From contig NZ_QOWJ01000007.1 of NCBI RefSeq assembly GCF_003332885.2, forward strand, positions 1 to 64,000: DNA of 64,000 bases, read 5' to 3'. Both the position numbers and the translations under genes were made by a program. Below the pieces are notes generated by a model. The model searched no databases, was not told the origin of the DNA, and saw only the letters and a list, made by a program, of their open reading frames with translations. The stretch comes from Paracnuella aquatica (GTDB lineage: Bacteria > Bacteroidota > Bacteroidia > Chitinophagales > Chitinophagaceae). Position 1 is the first letter of the stretch. Each line of letters starts with the position of its first letter. Positions 16,607-24,634 of the stretch are shown piece after piece.

Positions 16607-18046
16607 ATGAATAAGTTTTTAGACGAGGACTTTTTATTGTACAGCAAAACGGCCCAGCGGCTGTACCACGAGTATGCCAAAGGCATGCCCATCATCGACT
16701 ATCATTGCCACCTGCCACCCGACCAGATTGCCAATGATCACCAGTTCGAAAACATAACGCAGGCGTGGCTGTATGGCGACCACTACAAGTGGCGAGCCAT
16801 GCGCACCAACGGTGTGAACGAAAGCTACATTACCGGCAACCGAACCGACCGCGAGAAGTTTGAAAAATGGGCAGAAACAGTGCCGTACACGCTGCGCAAC
16901 CCGCTCTATCATTGGACCCACCTAGAGCTGCAGCGATATTTCGGCATCACCGAGTTGCTCAATAAAAACACGGCTGCCGATGTGTATGAAGCCGCTTCGG
17001 CGCAAATGCAAACGCCACAATATTCAGTGCGTAGTTTGCTGCGCAAAATGAATGTTCGCGTGGTGTGCACCACCGACGATCCTATCGATTCATTAGAGCA
17101 TCATAAAAAGCTGGCAGGTGATGATTTTGATGTAAAGATTTTGCCGGCGTTTCGTCCGGATAAAGCGATGAACGTAGATGATGTATCTGCGTTCAACCAA
17201 TACCTGGGCCAACTAGAAAGTGTAACCGATATTTCCATTCATAAGTTTGATGATTACCTGTATGCATTGAAACAGCGCCACGATTATTTTGCAGCAAATG
17301 GCTGCTCTGTTTCCGACCATGGCCTGGAGCAACTATATGCAGATGATTATACCGAAGCGGAGATCAAAACCATTTTCAACAAAGCCCGCTGTGGCATGGT
17401 GCTGACGCATGCCGAAAACTGCCAGTTCAAATCGGCCATGCTGCACCAGTTTGCCGTGTGGGATTGGGAGCGGGGCTGGGTGCAGCAATACCACTTGGGT
17501 GCACTACGCAACAACAATACCCGCCTGCTGCGCCAGTTGGGCCCCGATACCGGCCTTGATTCCATTGGCGATTTTCCTCAAGGCAAAGCGCTGTCGCGTT
17601 TCCTGGATAAATTGGATAATAAGGACCAACTTACGAAAACGATCTTGTATAACCTCAACCCCGCCGATAACGAATTGTTTGCGGCAATGATTGGTAATTT
17701 CAATGATGGTTCAGTTCCGGGTAAAATGCAGTTTGGCTCTGGCTGGTGGTTCCTCGATCAAAAAGACGGCATGACCAAACAGATCAATGCCTTGTCCAAT
17801 ATGGGTTTGCTGAGCCGCTTTGTAGGCATGCTTACCGACAGCAGAAGCTTTCTTTCGTTTCCGCGCCACGAATATTTCCGCCGCGTGTTGTGTAATATTT
17901 TAGGCAGCGAAATGGAAAGCGGCGAATTGCCCAATGACCTCGAGCTGGTGGGCAGCATGGTGCAGGATATTTGTTACAACAACGCCGCCAATTATTTTAA
18001 CTGGCAGGAGGCAGGAACAACAGTGCCGGCTGCCGCTGCTTCATAA
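16607..18046 (+). CDS. uxaC: Glucuronate/galacturonate isomerase
   Basis: Converts D-glucuronate to fructuronate and D-galacturonate to tagaturonate in the cytoplasm. 479 residues from the ATG at 16607; the frame open from 16523 crosses the inverted repeat and is not used. Amidohydrolase-fold family. The hallmark is IIDYHCHLPPDQI (His33 and His35 bind metal). Other family blocks are RVVCTTDDPIDSLEHH, LTHAENCQF, DSIGDFPQGKALSRFLDKL, FGSGWWFLDQKDGM and GMLTDSRSFLSFPRHEYFRR. Length is normal. Its product tagaturonate is the substrate of the fused reductase just upstream, and both genes are on the same strand. Confidence 0.97.
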   Translation: MNKFLDEDFLLYSKTAQRLYHEYAKGMPIIDYHCHLPPDQIANDHQFENITQAWLYGDHYKWRAMRTNGVNESYITGNRTDREKFEKWAETVPYTLRNPLYHWTHLELQRYFGITELLNKNTAADVYEAASAQMQTPQYSVRSLLRKMNVRVVCTTDDPIDSLEHHKKLAGDDFDVKILPAFRPDKAMNVDDVSAFNQYLGQLESVTDISIHKFDDYLYALKQRHDYFAANGCSVSDHGLEQLYADDYTEAEIKTIFNKARCGMVLTHAENCQFKSAMLHQFAVWDWERGWVQQYHLGALRNNNTRLLRQLGPDTGLDSIGDFPQGKALSRFLDKLDNKDQLTKTILYNLNPADNELFAAMIGNFNDGSVPGKMQFGSGWWFLDQKDGMTKQINALSNMGLLSRFVGMLTDSRSFLSFPRHEYFRRVLCNILGSEMESGELPNDLELVGSMVQDICYNNAANYFNWQEAGTTVPAAAAS

Positions 18047-18112
18047 ATAGAGTTGTGCGCAACTGCAGTTTATTTTAGGTAAACAAATGTTGCGGCGTCA
18101 ATTTGTACACCA

Positions 18113-19147
18113 TTGAAAATAAAAGCGAATTTGAAGCCCGTTTTATCTTTTGGAGAATTGTTGCTAAGGATGTCGCCGCAACTGGGCGGCGAATGGATAC
18201 GCCAGGCTTCCATGCCGGTGTATATTGGTGGCGCCGAACTCAATATGGCTTCGGCGCTGGCCTTGTGGGGCGTGCCGGTAACGTACCTGAGTGCTGCGCC
18301 GGATAATTACCTCACCCATGAAATTTGCACAGCACTGAATGCAAAAGGAATTGCTACAGATCGCATGCTGATACGCGGCGAACGAATCGGTACTTATTAT
18401 TTGCCGCAAGGCACCGACCTTAAAGGTGCCGGCGTTGTATACGATAGGGCCCATTCATCGTTCTGGCAATTACAACCCGGCGAGCTTGATTGGGATGCGT
18501 TGCTCGAAGGTGTTTCCTGGTTTCATTTCAGTGCCATTGCACCGGCATTGAATGAAAACATTGCTGCTGTTTGTAAAGAAGCATTAGTTGCCGCTGCACA
18601 AAAAGGCATCACGGTTTCCGTTGATTTAAACTACCGGGCAAGGCTGTGGCAATATGGAAAAACACCGGTAGAAATCATGACCCAATTACTGCCCTATTGC
18701 AATGTGGTGATGGGCAATATCTGGGCAGCCGAAAGCATGCTGGGCATTGCGGTGCCCAAAGACCTGGTGCACGAAAAAGGGGCGCTGCTGGCACAGTCTG
18801 AAATTGTTTCCAAAGAAATAATGCAACGCTACCCTGCGTGCAGCCAGGTGGCCAATACGTTCCGCTTCGATCACAACGGCGCCATCAACTATTATGCTAC
18901 CTTGTACACAGGCGGCGCATTGCATGTTTCGGAAGAATTCAATGCCGATCGCGTTGTAGATAAAGTAGGCAGCGGCGATTGTTTTATGGCAGGCCTCATC
19001 TATGGAAATTACAACGCGTCTGCACCGCAGCAAACCATCGATTTTGCAGCCGCTGCTGCATTCAGCAAATTGTTCATCACCGGCGATGCGACCACAGCTA
19101 CTGTGGCCGACATCCAAAAAACATTAGCACAACATGCCCGTAAATAA
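18113..19147 (+). CDS. kdgK: PfkB-family sugar kinase, 2-keto-3-deoxygluconate kinase
   Basis: Phosphorylates 2-keto-3-deoxygluconate (KDG) to KDPG with ATP. 344 residues. No ATG is available at the N-terminus: the start is TTG at 18113, or possibly TTG at 18131, just before the conserved FGELLLRMSP. PfkB features: a substrate-binding YIGGAELNMASALALWG near residue 40, VDLNYRARLW in the middle, and the C-terminal anion-hole signature DKVGSGDCFMAGLIYG. Placement between uxaC and the KDPG aldolase, with a 14-bp overlap into the latter, supports the KDG assignment over fructokinase. Confidence 0.92.
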   Translation: MKIKANLKPVLSFGELLLRMSPQLGGEWIRQASMPVYIGGAELNMASALALWGVPVTYLSAAPDNYLTHEICTALNAKGIATDRMLIRGERIGTYYLPQGTDLKGAGVVYDRAHSSFWQLQPGELDWDALLEGVSWFHFSAIAPALNENIAAVCKEALVAAAQKGITVSVDLNYRARLWQYGKTPVEIMTQLLPYCNVVMGNIWAAESMLGIAVPKDLVHEKGALLAQSEIVSKEIMQRYPACSQVANTFRFDHNGAINYYATLYTGGALHVSEEFNADRVVDKVGSGDCFMAGLIYGNYNASAPQQTIDFAAAAAFSKLFITGDATTATVADIQKTLAQHARK

Positions 19148-19817
19148 AGCCACTGCACTGGATGCGTTGCTGCAGCAAAAACTGCTGCCGCTTTTTTATC
19201 ACGATGATGCCGACGTTTGCTGCAACGTGATGCAGGCACTATACAACGGCGGGGTGCGGTTATTTGAATTCACCAATCGCGGTGCCAATGCACTCACCAA
19301 CTTCCGGTTGATGAAAGAGCAGGCGGCGCAACAAATGCCCGACCTGATGCTGGGCATTGGCACCATTAAAAATGTTGCTGCTGCCAACGCGTTTATGGAT
19401 GCAGGTGCCGATTTTATTGTTTGCCCTACCATCAATGCCGAAGTGGCAAAAGTGGTGCATGCCAACGGCATGCTATGGGTGCCCGGTTGTATGACGCCAA
19501 CTGAAATTGCAGCAGCCGAAGAAGCGGGCGCCACGCTGGTGAAAGTTTTTCCGGGCAATATTTTAGGCCCTGGTTATATCAGTGCGGTAAAAGAATTGTT
19601 TCCCGATCTGCGCCTGATGCCCACCGGCGGTACCGAGCCGGAAGCAACCAACCTGCAGGCCTGGTTTGGCAGCGGTGTAGCGGCCGTGGGTATGGGCAGT
19701 AAACTCATTACTGCAGCCATGCTGCGCGACCGTGATTATACAGCTATTGAAGCTGCTGCCCGCAGCGTGCTGCAACTAATAGCACAGACATCAGGCAGCG
19801 CAAAAGTTGCGTCATAA
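19134..19817 (+). CDS. eda: 2-dehydro-3-deoxyphosphogluconate (KDPG) aldolase
   Basis: Class I aldolase splitting KDPG to pyruvate and glyceraldehyde-3-phosphate; the last step of the uronate route. 227 residues, normal for the Eda/KdgA family, forming a TIM barrel. Visible motifs: a variant of the E-T-R active-site block at RLFEFTNRGANAL, LGIGTIKN, ADFIVCPTIN, PGCMTPTEI, and the Schiff-base lysine in LVKVFPGNILG. It also has LMPTGGTEPE. Start ATG at 19134 overlaps the end of kdgK by 14 bp, which suggests translational coupling. It ends 80 bp before the transporter. Confidence 0.95.
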   Translation: MPVNKATALDALLQQKLLPLFYHDDADVCCNVMQALYNGGVRLFEFTNRGANALTNFRLMKEQAAQQMPDLMLGIGTIKNVAAANAFMDAGADFIVCPTINAEVAKVVHANGMLWVPGCMTPTEIAAAEEAGATLVKVFPGNILGPGYISAVKELFPDLRLMPTGGTEPEATNLQAWFGSGVAAVGMGSKLITAAMLRDRDYTAIEAAARSVLQLIAQTSGSAKVAS

Positions 19818-19825
19818 AGCAACAG

Positions 19826-19853
19826 CAGCAACGCATTGCAAAGTGCGTTGCTG
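19826..19853 (+). other. Intercistronic hairpin after KDPG aldolase gene
   Basis: CAGCAACGCA (19826-19835) pairs perfectly with TGCGTTGCTG (19844-19853) across an 8-nt loop. No U-tract follows on the plus strand, so it is more likely an mRNA-stability or processing element than a terminator. Confidence 0.5.
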
Positions 19854-19897
19854 ACAGAAAAAAATAAAAGCGATTGCTTCACCATTTAACTATTTGC

Positions 19898-21385
19898 ATG
19901 CTGGCAACTCCTTCCAAACATACCGCAGGTTCGGGCACCGAAAGCCGCGGCCAACAGCACATCAGTAAGTACCGCTGGACCATTTGCAGCCTCCTGTTTT
20001 TTGCCACCACCATTAATTACCTCGACCGCCAGGTGCTGTCCCTTACGTGGAAAGATTTTTTGGTGCCTGAGTTTCACTGGACCGATAGCGACTATGGTAC
20101 CATTACGGCGCTGTTCTCTATTTTCTATGCCATCTCGATGTTGTTTGCCGGCCGCTTTGTTGATTGGATGGATACCAAAAAAGGCTTTCTCTGGGCCATT
20201 GCTATCTGGTCGGCGGGGGCTGTGTTGCACGCATGGTGCGGCATTGCCACGGCCGGCATCATCAACGGCGATTGGTTTGTGGGTTTTGAAGGCGCAAAAG
20301 AATCGCTGGAAACAGTGAGCAATGTAGCGCTGGTTACTTCTACCTCTGTTACGCTGTTTATTTTTGCCCGATTTGTATTAGCCTTGGGAGAAGCCGGCAA
20401 CTTCCCCGCGGCCATCAAAGCCACCGCGGAATATTTTCCTAAAAAAGACCGTGCATTATCCACCAGTATTTTCAACTCCGGTGCTACGGTGGGTGCATTG
20501 CTGGCGCCGCTTACCATCCCGTTCATTGCGCATGCATGGGGCTGGGAAATGGCGTTTATCGTCATTGGTTTGTTGGGTTTTGTGTGGATGGGTTTTTGGA
20601 TTTATATGTACAAAAAACCAGAAGTGCACCCGCGGGTAACCAGGGGCGAACTGGAGTACATTCAGCAGGACCTGGTGCAGCACGACCCGGTAACCGAGCC
20701 CACCATTGCCGCACCCAAAAAAATATCATTTGCAAGCTGTTTTAAATACCGCCAAACATGGGCTTTTGCCCTCGGCAAATTCATGACCGATGGCGTGTGG
20801 TGGTTCTATCTTTTTTGGACGCCTGCTTACCTCAAAGACATTTATGGGATGGACTCCACGCAAAGTGCGTTGCCGCTGTTTGTGTTGTATGTCATTACGC
20901 TGCTGTCCATCATCGGGGGCTGGCTGCCCACTTTTTTTGTAGAAAGGAAAGGCATGAACCCCTACGAAGGTCGCATGCGGGCCATGCTCATTTTTGCATT
21001 CTTCCCGCTGCTGGCGCTGCTGGCGCAACCCTTGGGCACCATCACTTATTGGCTGCCCGTCATCATCATTGGCATTGCCGGTGCAGCGCACCAGGCATGG
21101 TCGGCCAATATATTTTCTACCATCGGCGATATGTTTCCCAAAAGAGCCATCGCCACCATTACCGGTATTGGCGGCATGGCCGGTGGTGTTGGTTCGTTCC
21201 TCATCAACAAAGGATCGGGTGTGTTGTTTGAGCATGCGGGCCGCACCAATATGCAGTTTGCCGGTTTCGAAGGAAAAGAAGCGGGTTATTTCATCATCTT
21301 TTCCATTTGTGCCGTAGCTTACCTTATTGGCTGGCGCATCATGAAATGGCTGGTGCCAAAATACAGCCCCATTGCGGATCAGTAG
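19898..21385 (+). CDS. MFS hexuronate transporter (ExuT-like, ACS family)
   Basis: 495 residues from the ATG at 19898; an upstream TTG at 19874 is possible but less likely. Anion:cation symporter branch of MFS: signature INYLDRQVLSL in the first helix, the DxxxRR-like loop GRFVDWMDTKKGF, and RFVLALGEAGNFPAAIKATAEYF in helix 4-5. The next helices carry FNSGATVGALLAPLTIPF, typical of ExuT/GudP-type sugar-acid transporters. It has about 12 membrane segments. Insertions after helix 3 (about residues 118-140, VGFEGAKESLETVSNVAL) make it longer than E. coli ExuT, as usual in this phylum. It follows the KDPG aldolase on the same strand, so it probably imports galacturonate or glucuronate. Confidence 0.9.
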   Translation: MLATPSKHTAGSGTESRGQQHISKYRWTICSLLFFATTINYLDRQVLSLTWKDFLVPEFHWTDSDYGTITALFSIFYAISMLFAGRFVDWMDTKKGFLWAIAIWSAGAVLHAWCGIATAGIINGDWFVGFEGAKESLETVSNVALVTSTSVTLFIFARFVLALGEAGNFPAAIKATAEYFPKKDRALSTSIFNSGATVGALLAPLTIPFIAHAWGWEMAFIVIGLLGFVWMGFWIYMYKKPEVHPRVTRGELEYIQQDLVQHDPVTEPTIAAPKKISFASCFKYRQTWAFALGKFMTDGVWWFYLFWTPAYLKDIYGMDSTQSALPLFVLYVITLLSIIGGWLPTFFVERKGMNPYEGRMRAMLIFAFFPLLALLAQPLGTITYWLPVIIIGIAGAAHQAWSANIFSTIGDMFPKRAIATITGIGGMAGGVGSFLINKGSGVLFEHAGRTNMQFAGFEGKEAGYFIIFSICAVAYLIGWRIMKWLVPKYSPIADQ

Positions 21386-21464
21386 AAAAGACAGAGCTGG
21401 TGTTTAAACTAAATAGCGTTTATACCTTACTGTTACCCGAATTTAATTTGTAAAAAAATCAATC

Positions 21465-22232
21465 ATGCAGCAAAATAACAGCCACAACAACCGGCGGTCG
21501 TTTTTAAAAACTTCGATACTGGGTGCAGCAGTTTCGGTAGCGGCACCAGCGCAGCTGTTGCATGCAGCGGCGGCTGTCCCTAAAAAGCGCATCCAATTGA
21601 AGAAGGGTTCGGTGGTGCTGTTCCAGGGCGACTCGATCACTGATGCCGGCCGCAACCGCAACAGCAAAGACGCCAACAACACCGGTGCATTGGGCTCGGG
21701 TTATGCGTTTATGGCTGCGTCCGATTTGCTGGCAAAAGCTGCAGACAAATCGCTTACGTTTTATAACCGCGGCATCAGCGGCAATAAAGTGCACCAGTTG
21801 GCTGCACGCTGGCAGGACGACTGTATTGCGCTGAAACCCGATGTGCTCAGCATCATGATTGGCGTGAACGACCATTGGCACAAACTCAATGGGGCTTATA
21901 ACGGCACCATTGAAACATACATCAACGATTACCGCAAATTATTGCAAGACACGCGACAGGCTTTGCCCAATGTACAATTGATAATTGGCGAGCCGTTTGG
22001 CGTGAAAGGCATTAAAGCGGTGGATGATAAATGGTACCCCGAGTTTGACGCATTTCGTGCAGGTGCCCGCAGCATGGCGCAGGAGTTTGATGCGGTGTTT
22101 GTGCCGTATCAAAAAGTATTTGATGATGCGCAGAAAACGGCACCCGGCGTGTACTGGACCTATGATGGTGTGCATCCAACCATTGCCGGTGCCAGGCTGA
22201 TGGCCAACGCATGGCTGGAAGCAGTAAAATAG
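21465..22232 (+). CDS. Tat-exported SGNH/GDSL esterase
   Basis: 255 residues. The N-terminus carries a twin-arginine signal (NRRSFLKTSILGAAVSVAAP), so it is exported folded. The SGNH fold follows: block I VLFQGDSITDAGR with the nucleophile Ser, block II glycine in RGISGNKV, block III SIMIGVNDHWH with the Asn, and block V DGVHPTIAG with the catalytic Asp and His. This pattern is that of rhamnogalacturonan acetylesterase-like and other carbohydrate esterases. Its position directly after the uronate block suggests removal of acetyl groups from pectin. That is an inference from context. Confidence 0.88.
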   Translation: MQQNNSHNNRRSFLKTSILGAAVSVAAPAQLLHAAAAVPKKRIQLKKGSVVLFQGDSITDAGRNRNSKDANNTGALGSGYAFMAASDLLAKAADKSLTFYNRGISGNKVHQLAARWQDDCIALKPDVLSIMIGVNDHWHKLNGAYNGTIETYINDYRKLLQDTRQALPNVQLIIGEPFGVKGIKAVDDKWYPEFDAFRAGARSMAQEFDAVFVPYQKVFDDAQKTAPGVYWTYDGVHPTIAGARLMANAWLEAVK

Positions 22233-22263
22233 TTTTGCTCCTCTTTGAACCAACACCACTTGC

Positions 22264-22593
22264 ATGAAGCGTTACTGCCTGGCCCTTGATTTGGTGGCCG
22301 ATCCCGAACTGATTGCGGCTTACGAACAGCACCACCAACAAGTGTGGCCCGAAATACTGCAAAGCATTAAGGAAGCAGGCATTGTAAGTATGGAAATCTA
22401 CCGGGCGGGCAACCGTCTATTCATGATCATGGAAGTTTCCGAGGCATTTAGTTTTGAGGCAAAGGCTGCAGCTGATGCCGCCAACCCCAAAGTGCAGGAG
22501 TGGGAGGCTTTGATGTGGCGATATCAACAAGCAATACCCAGCGCTGCACCCGGTGAAAAATGGGTGTTGATGGATCGGATCTTTGCTTTGTAA
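22264..22593 (+). CDS. L-rhamnose mutarotase family protein (RhaM/L-fucose mutarotase)
   Basis: A 109-residue cytoplasmic protein of the RhaM (former DUF718) family, which speeds anomer exchange of 6-deoxy-sugars. It has the ferredoxin-like fold pattern: YCLALDLVADPELIAAYEQH, HQQVWPEILQSIKEAGI with the conserved His and Trp, MEIYRAGNRLFMIMEV, and the C-terminal MDRIFAL. Bacteroidota use members of this family for L-fucose as well as L-rhamnose. Since the window has L-fucose genes and no rhamnose kinase or isomerase, L-fucose is the likelier substrate. It lies 31 bp after the SGNH esterase gene, probably in the same transcript. Confidence 0.9.
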   Translation: MKRYCLALDLVADPELIAAYEQHHQQVWPEILQSIKEAGIVSMEIYRAGNRLFMIMEVSEAFSFEAKAAADAANPKVQEWEALMWRYQQAIPSAAPGEKWVLMDRIFAL

Positions 22594-22768
22594 AATTTGC
22601 TGACAAAGCACCTTGTCGAAACAATTTTTTTTTGCAACCAAAACAAAATAGGGCTATCTCCATCCCAAACTAGATGGGCATTTTAATCTAAACAGGTATC
22701 AGTATTTTTTGCTTCACGATACCGTAGTGTAAAGATGTTGTCAGCCATATTACTAACTGCTCCGCTTT

Positions 22769-23881
22769 ATGATGTTTTTAATTGTTCCCCTTATAATTTT
22801 TGCTGTAATTGTCGGGATTAATTTTTTCAGTTATTTAAGCAACAACCACATTTATAGTCGCCGCGATGTGTTCATTGCTGCCGAAGTTTGGACGGTATTG
22901 ATTGCACCAGCACTTTTCCTGGACAAGTTTGATATTGGGCAAAAAAATGATTGCTGTTCTGATAGCGCATTATTTGCTCCCGGCAACAGTGCCGGCATTT
23001 ACGTGGTTATTGTACTGTGTACCGCTGCTTATTTTTATGCATCTCTTCGTGAACGGCTCTCTACGCCTCTTGTAGAGTTGCTGCTGAATGCGGTACTTAT
23101 TACCGGCTTGTGTTTAAATGTGTTGCTTGTTATGCACATACACCCACAGGAGTTTGGCGGATTTTTTTGGTCGCTTGGAAACGTGCCCATCATCATGCTG
23201 TTCATCATGGTAATGCAAAAGAACAAGCAATTGCTGCAAAACGGGCTGGAGCAAGATAGGGTAGCGGCCCATAATGCGGTGTCTGCAATAAGCCTGAAAA
23301 TATTGCGGTGCAATGCATGGATAAGGTTCCCGGTTTTGGCGCTGCTTGCATTGCCGTTATTACTTCTTTTATCGCTGGTTCTTTTTTTATTTGGGCAAAA
23401 ACCCGATACGTTGATCCGCGCATTTACCGAAACCTACAAACATGGTTTTTCGCAACTTGATTACATGTGCGAAAATGTGCAGTGCGGCGGGCATTTTTTA
23501 TGTTCGGTGGCGGCTAATGGGCATAAGGCAATTGTGCAGCCGGAGCGGTATGGCGAAAGAAACGGGCACAAAATTATTTGTAACCGGCAGTTGCTTATAG
23601 CCAATGCATTTGAAGACCTGCTGCAACAACACACGCCACGTGTGCATCAATGCATCAGGAAGGAATACAACAAAGTGGGATCGCTGGTACACCGCTATTA
23701 TGGTGTGTTCAACAATAAGCTGGTGGCAGATGTTGTTTATGTGGTGATGAAGCCTTTGGAGTGGTTCTTTTTGCTGGTGCTGTACGCTTTTGATACGAAG
23801 CCTGAGAATAGGATTGCGCAACAATATTTGAGCAGTAAGGATAGAATGAAAATTCAGGAAGTGCAGCAAAACAAAGTATGA
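22769..23881 (+). CDS. DUF6688 family membrane protein
   Basis: A 370-residue protein matching my memory of the DUF6688 family of Bacteroidota. It has several hydrophobic segments in the N-terminal two thirds (about residues 2-22, 74-92, 101-123, 132-150 and 187-212). A conserved soluble stretch follows: HFLCSVAANGHKAIVQPERY, GERNGHKIICNRQLLIANAF and EDLLQQ. It closes with VVYVVMKPLEWFFLLVLYAF and PENRIAQQYL. The function is unknown. The Cys pair near residues 234-239 (CENVQC) and a later Cys in HFLC could bind metal, but this is only noted. It is separated by about 175 bp from the mutarotase gene and is probably transcribed independently. Confidence 0.8.
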   Translation: MMFLIVPLIIFAVIVGINFFSYLSNNHIYSRRDVFIAAEVWTVLIAPALFLDKFDIGQKNDCCSDSALFAPGNSAGIYVVIVLCTAAYFYASLRERLSTPLVELLLNAVLITGLCLNVLLVMHIHPQEFGGFFWSLGNVPIIMLFIMVMQKNKQLLQNGLEQDRVAAHNAVSAISLKILRCNAWIRFPVLALLALPLLLLLSLVLFLFGQKPDTLIRAFTETYKHGFSQLDYMCENVQCGGHFLCSVAANGHKAIVQPERYGERNGHKIICNRQLLIANAFEDLLQQHTPRVHQCIRKEYNKVGSLVHRYYGVFNNKLVADVVYVVMKPLEWFFLLVLYAFDTKPENRIAQQYLSSKDRMKIQEVQQNKV

Positions 23882-23933
23882 GCAAAGGTCGCTGCACTAA
23901 TTTGCAATATCAAACTGTAGTTGACACCTAACC

Positions 23934-24506
23934 ATGAACGAAATTGAAATCTTTTACCCGGCAAATGTGGCAGCGTGGCGGGAGTGGCTGGAAGCCAACC
24001 ATCTTGCCAGGCAATCGGTTTGGGTTGTCTTTTATGCCAAGGCATCGGGCAGGCCCACTATTACCTGGAGCGAAGCGGTGGATGTAGCGCTTTGCTTTGG
24101 CTGGATCGATAGCAAGAAAATAAAGATCGATAACGAAACTTCTCACCAGTTTTTCAGCAAGCGAAAGCAGCGCAGCACCTGGTCGAAAATCAATAAGGAT
24201 AAAGTAGTGCAACTTATTGACCGTGGGCTGATGGCGCCTGCTGGTTTTGAAAGCATTGCCATTGCCCAGCAAAACGGCTCGTGGACCGTTTTGGATGAAG
24301 TGGAAGCATTGACTATTCCTGCAGATTTGGAAACGGCATTTGACATGCATCCAGGTGCACAAGATTATTATTTAAGCTTAAGCAAGAGCATTCGAAAAAT
24401 GATGCTGCAATGGCTGGTGCTTGCCAAACGACCCGAAACGAGGCAAAAGCGCATCAATGAAATTGCAGAACTAGCAGCACAAGGAAAGAAGCCGAAACAG
24501 TTTTAG
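23934..24506 (+). CDS. YdeI/OmpD-associated family protein
   Basis: 190 residues, soluble. The N-terminal part (about 1-110) has the YdeI pattern: EIFYPANVAAWREWLEANH, VWVVFYAKASGRPTITWSEA, VDVALCFGWIDSKKIKID, FSKRKQRSTWSKINKDKV. The C-terminal part contains LPADLETAF-like and SIRKMMLQWLVLAKRPETRQ blocks followed by a basic end (AAQGKKPKQF). This family is also annotated as bacteriocin-protection protein; the biochemical role is not settled. It begins 52 bp after the DUF6688 gene, so the two may be co-transcribed, though nothing suggests a shared function. Confidence 0.9.
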   Translation: MNEIEIFYPANVAAWREWLEANHLARQSVWVVFYAKASGRPTITWSEAVDVALCFGWIDSKKIKIDNETSHQFFSKRKQRSTWSKINKDKVVQLIDRGLMAPAGFESIAIAQQNGSWTVLDEVEALTIPADLETAFDMHPGAQDYYLSLSKSIRKMMLQWLVLAKRPETRQKRINEIAELAAQGKKPKQF

Positions 24507-24634
24507 CTACAAAAAAGTAAAAGTATAAGCTAACAATACCTGTTGCTTTCACAAGCAAAGAGCACCTTACTGCAAAGTAAATATTCCACTCCAATCTCCG
24601 CAACTGCAACACTTCACTCCGTTACCTTTATACC

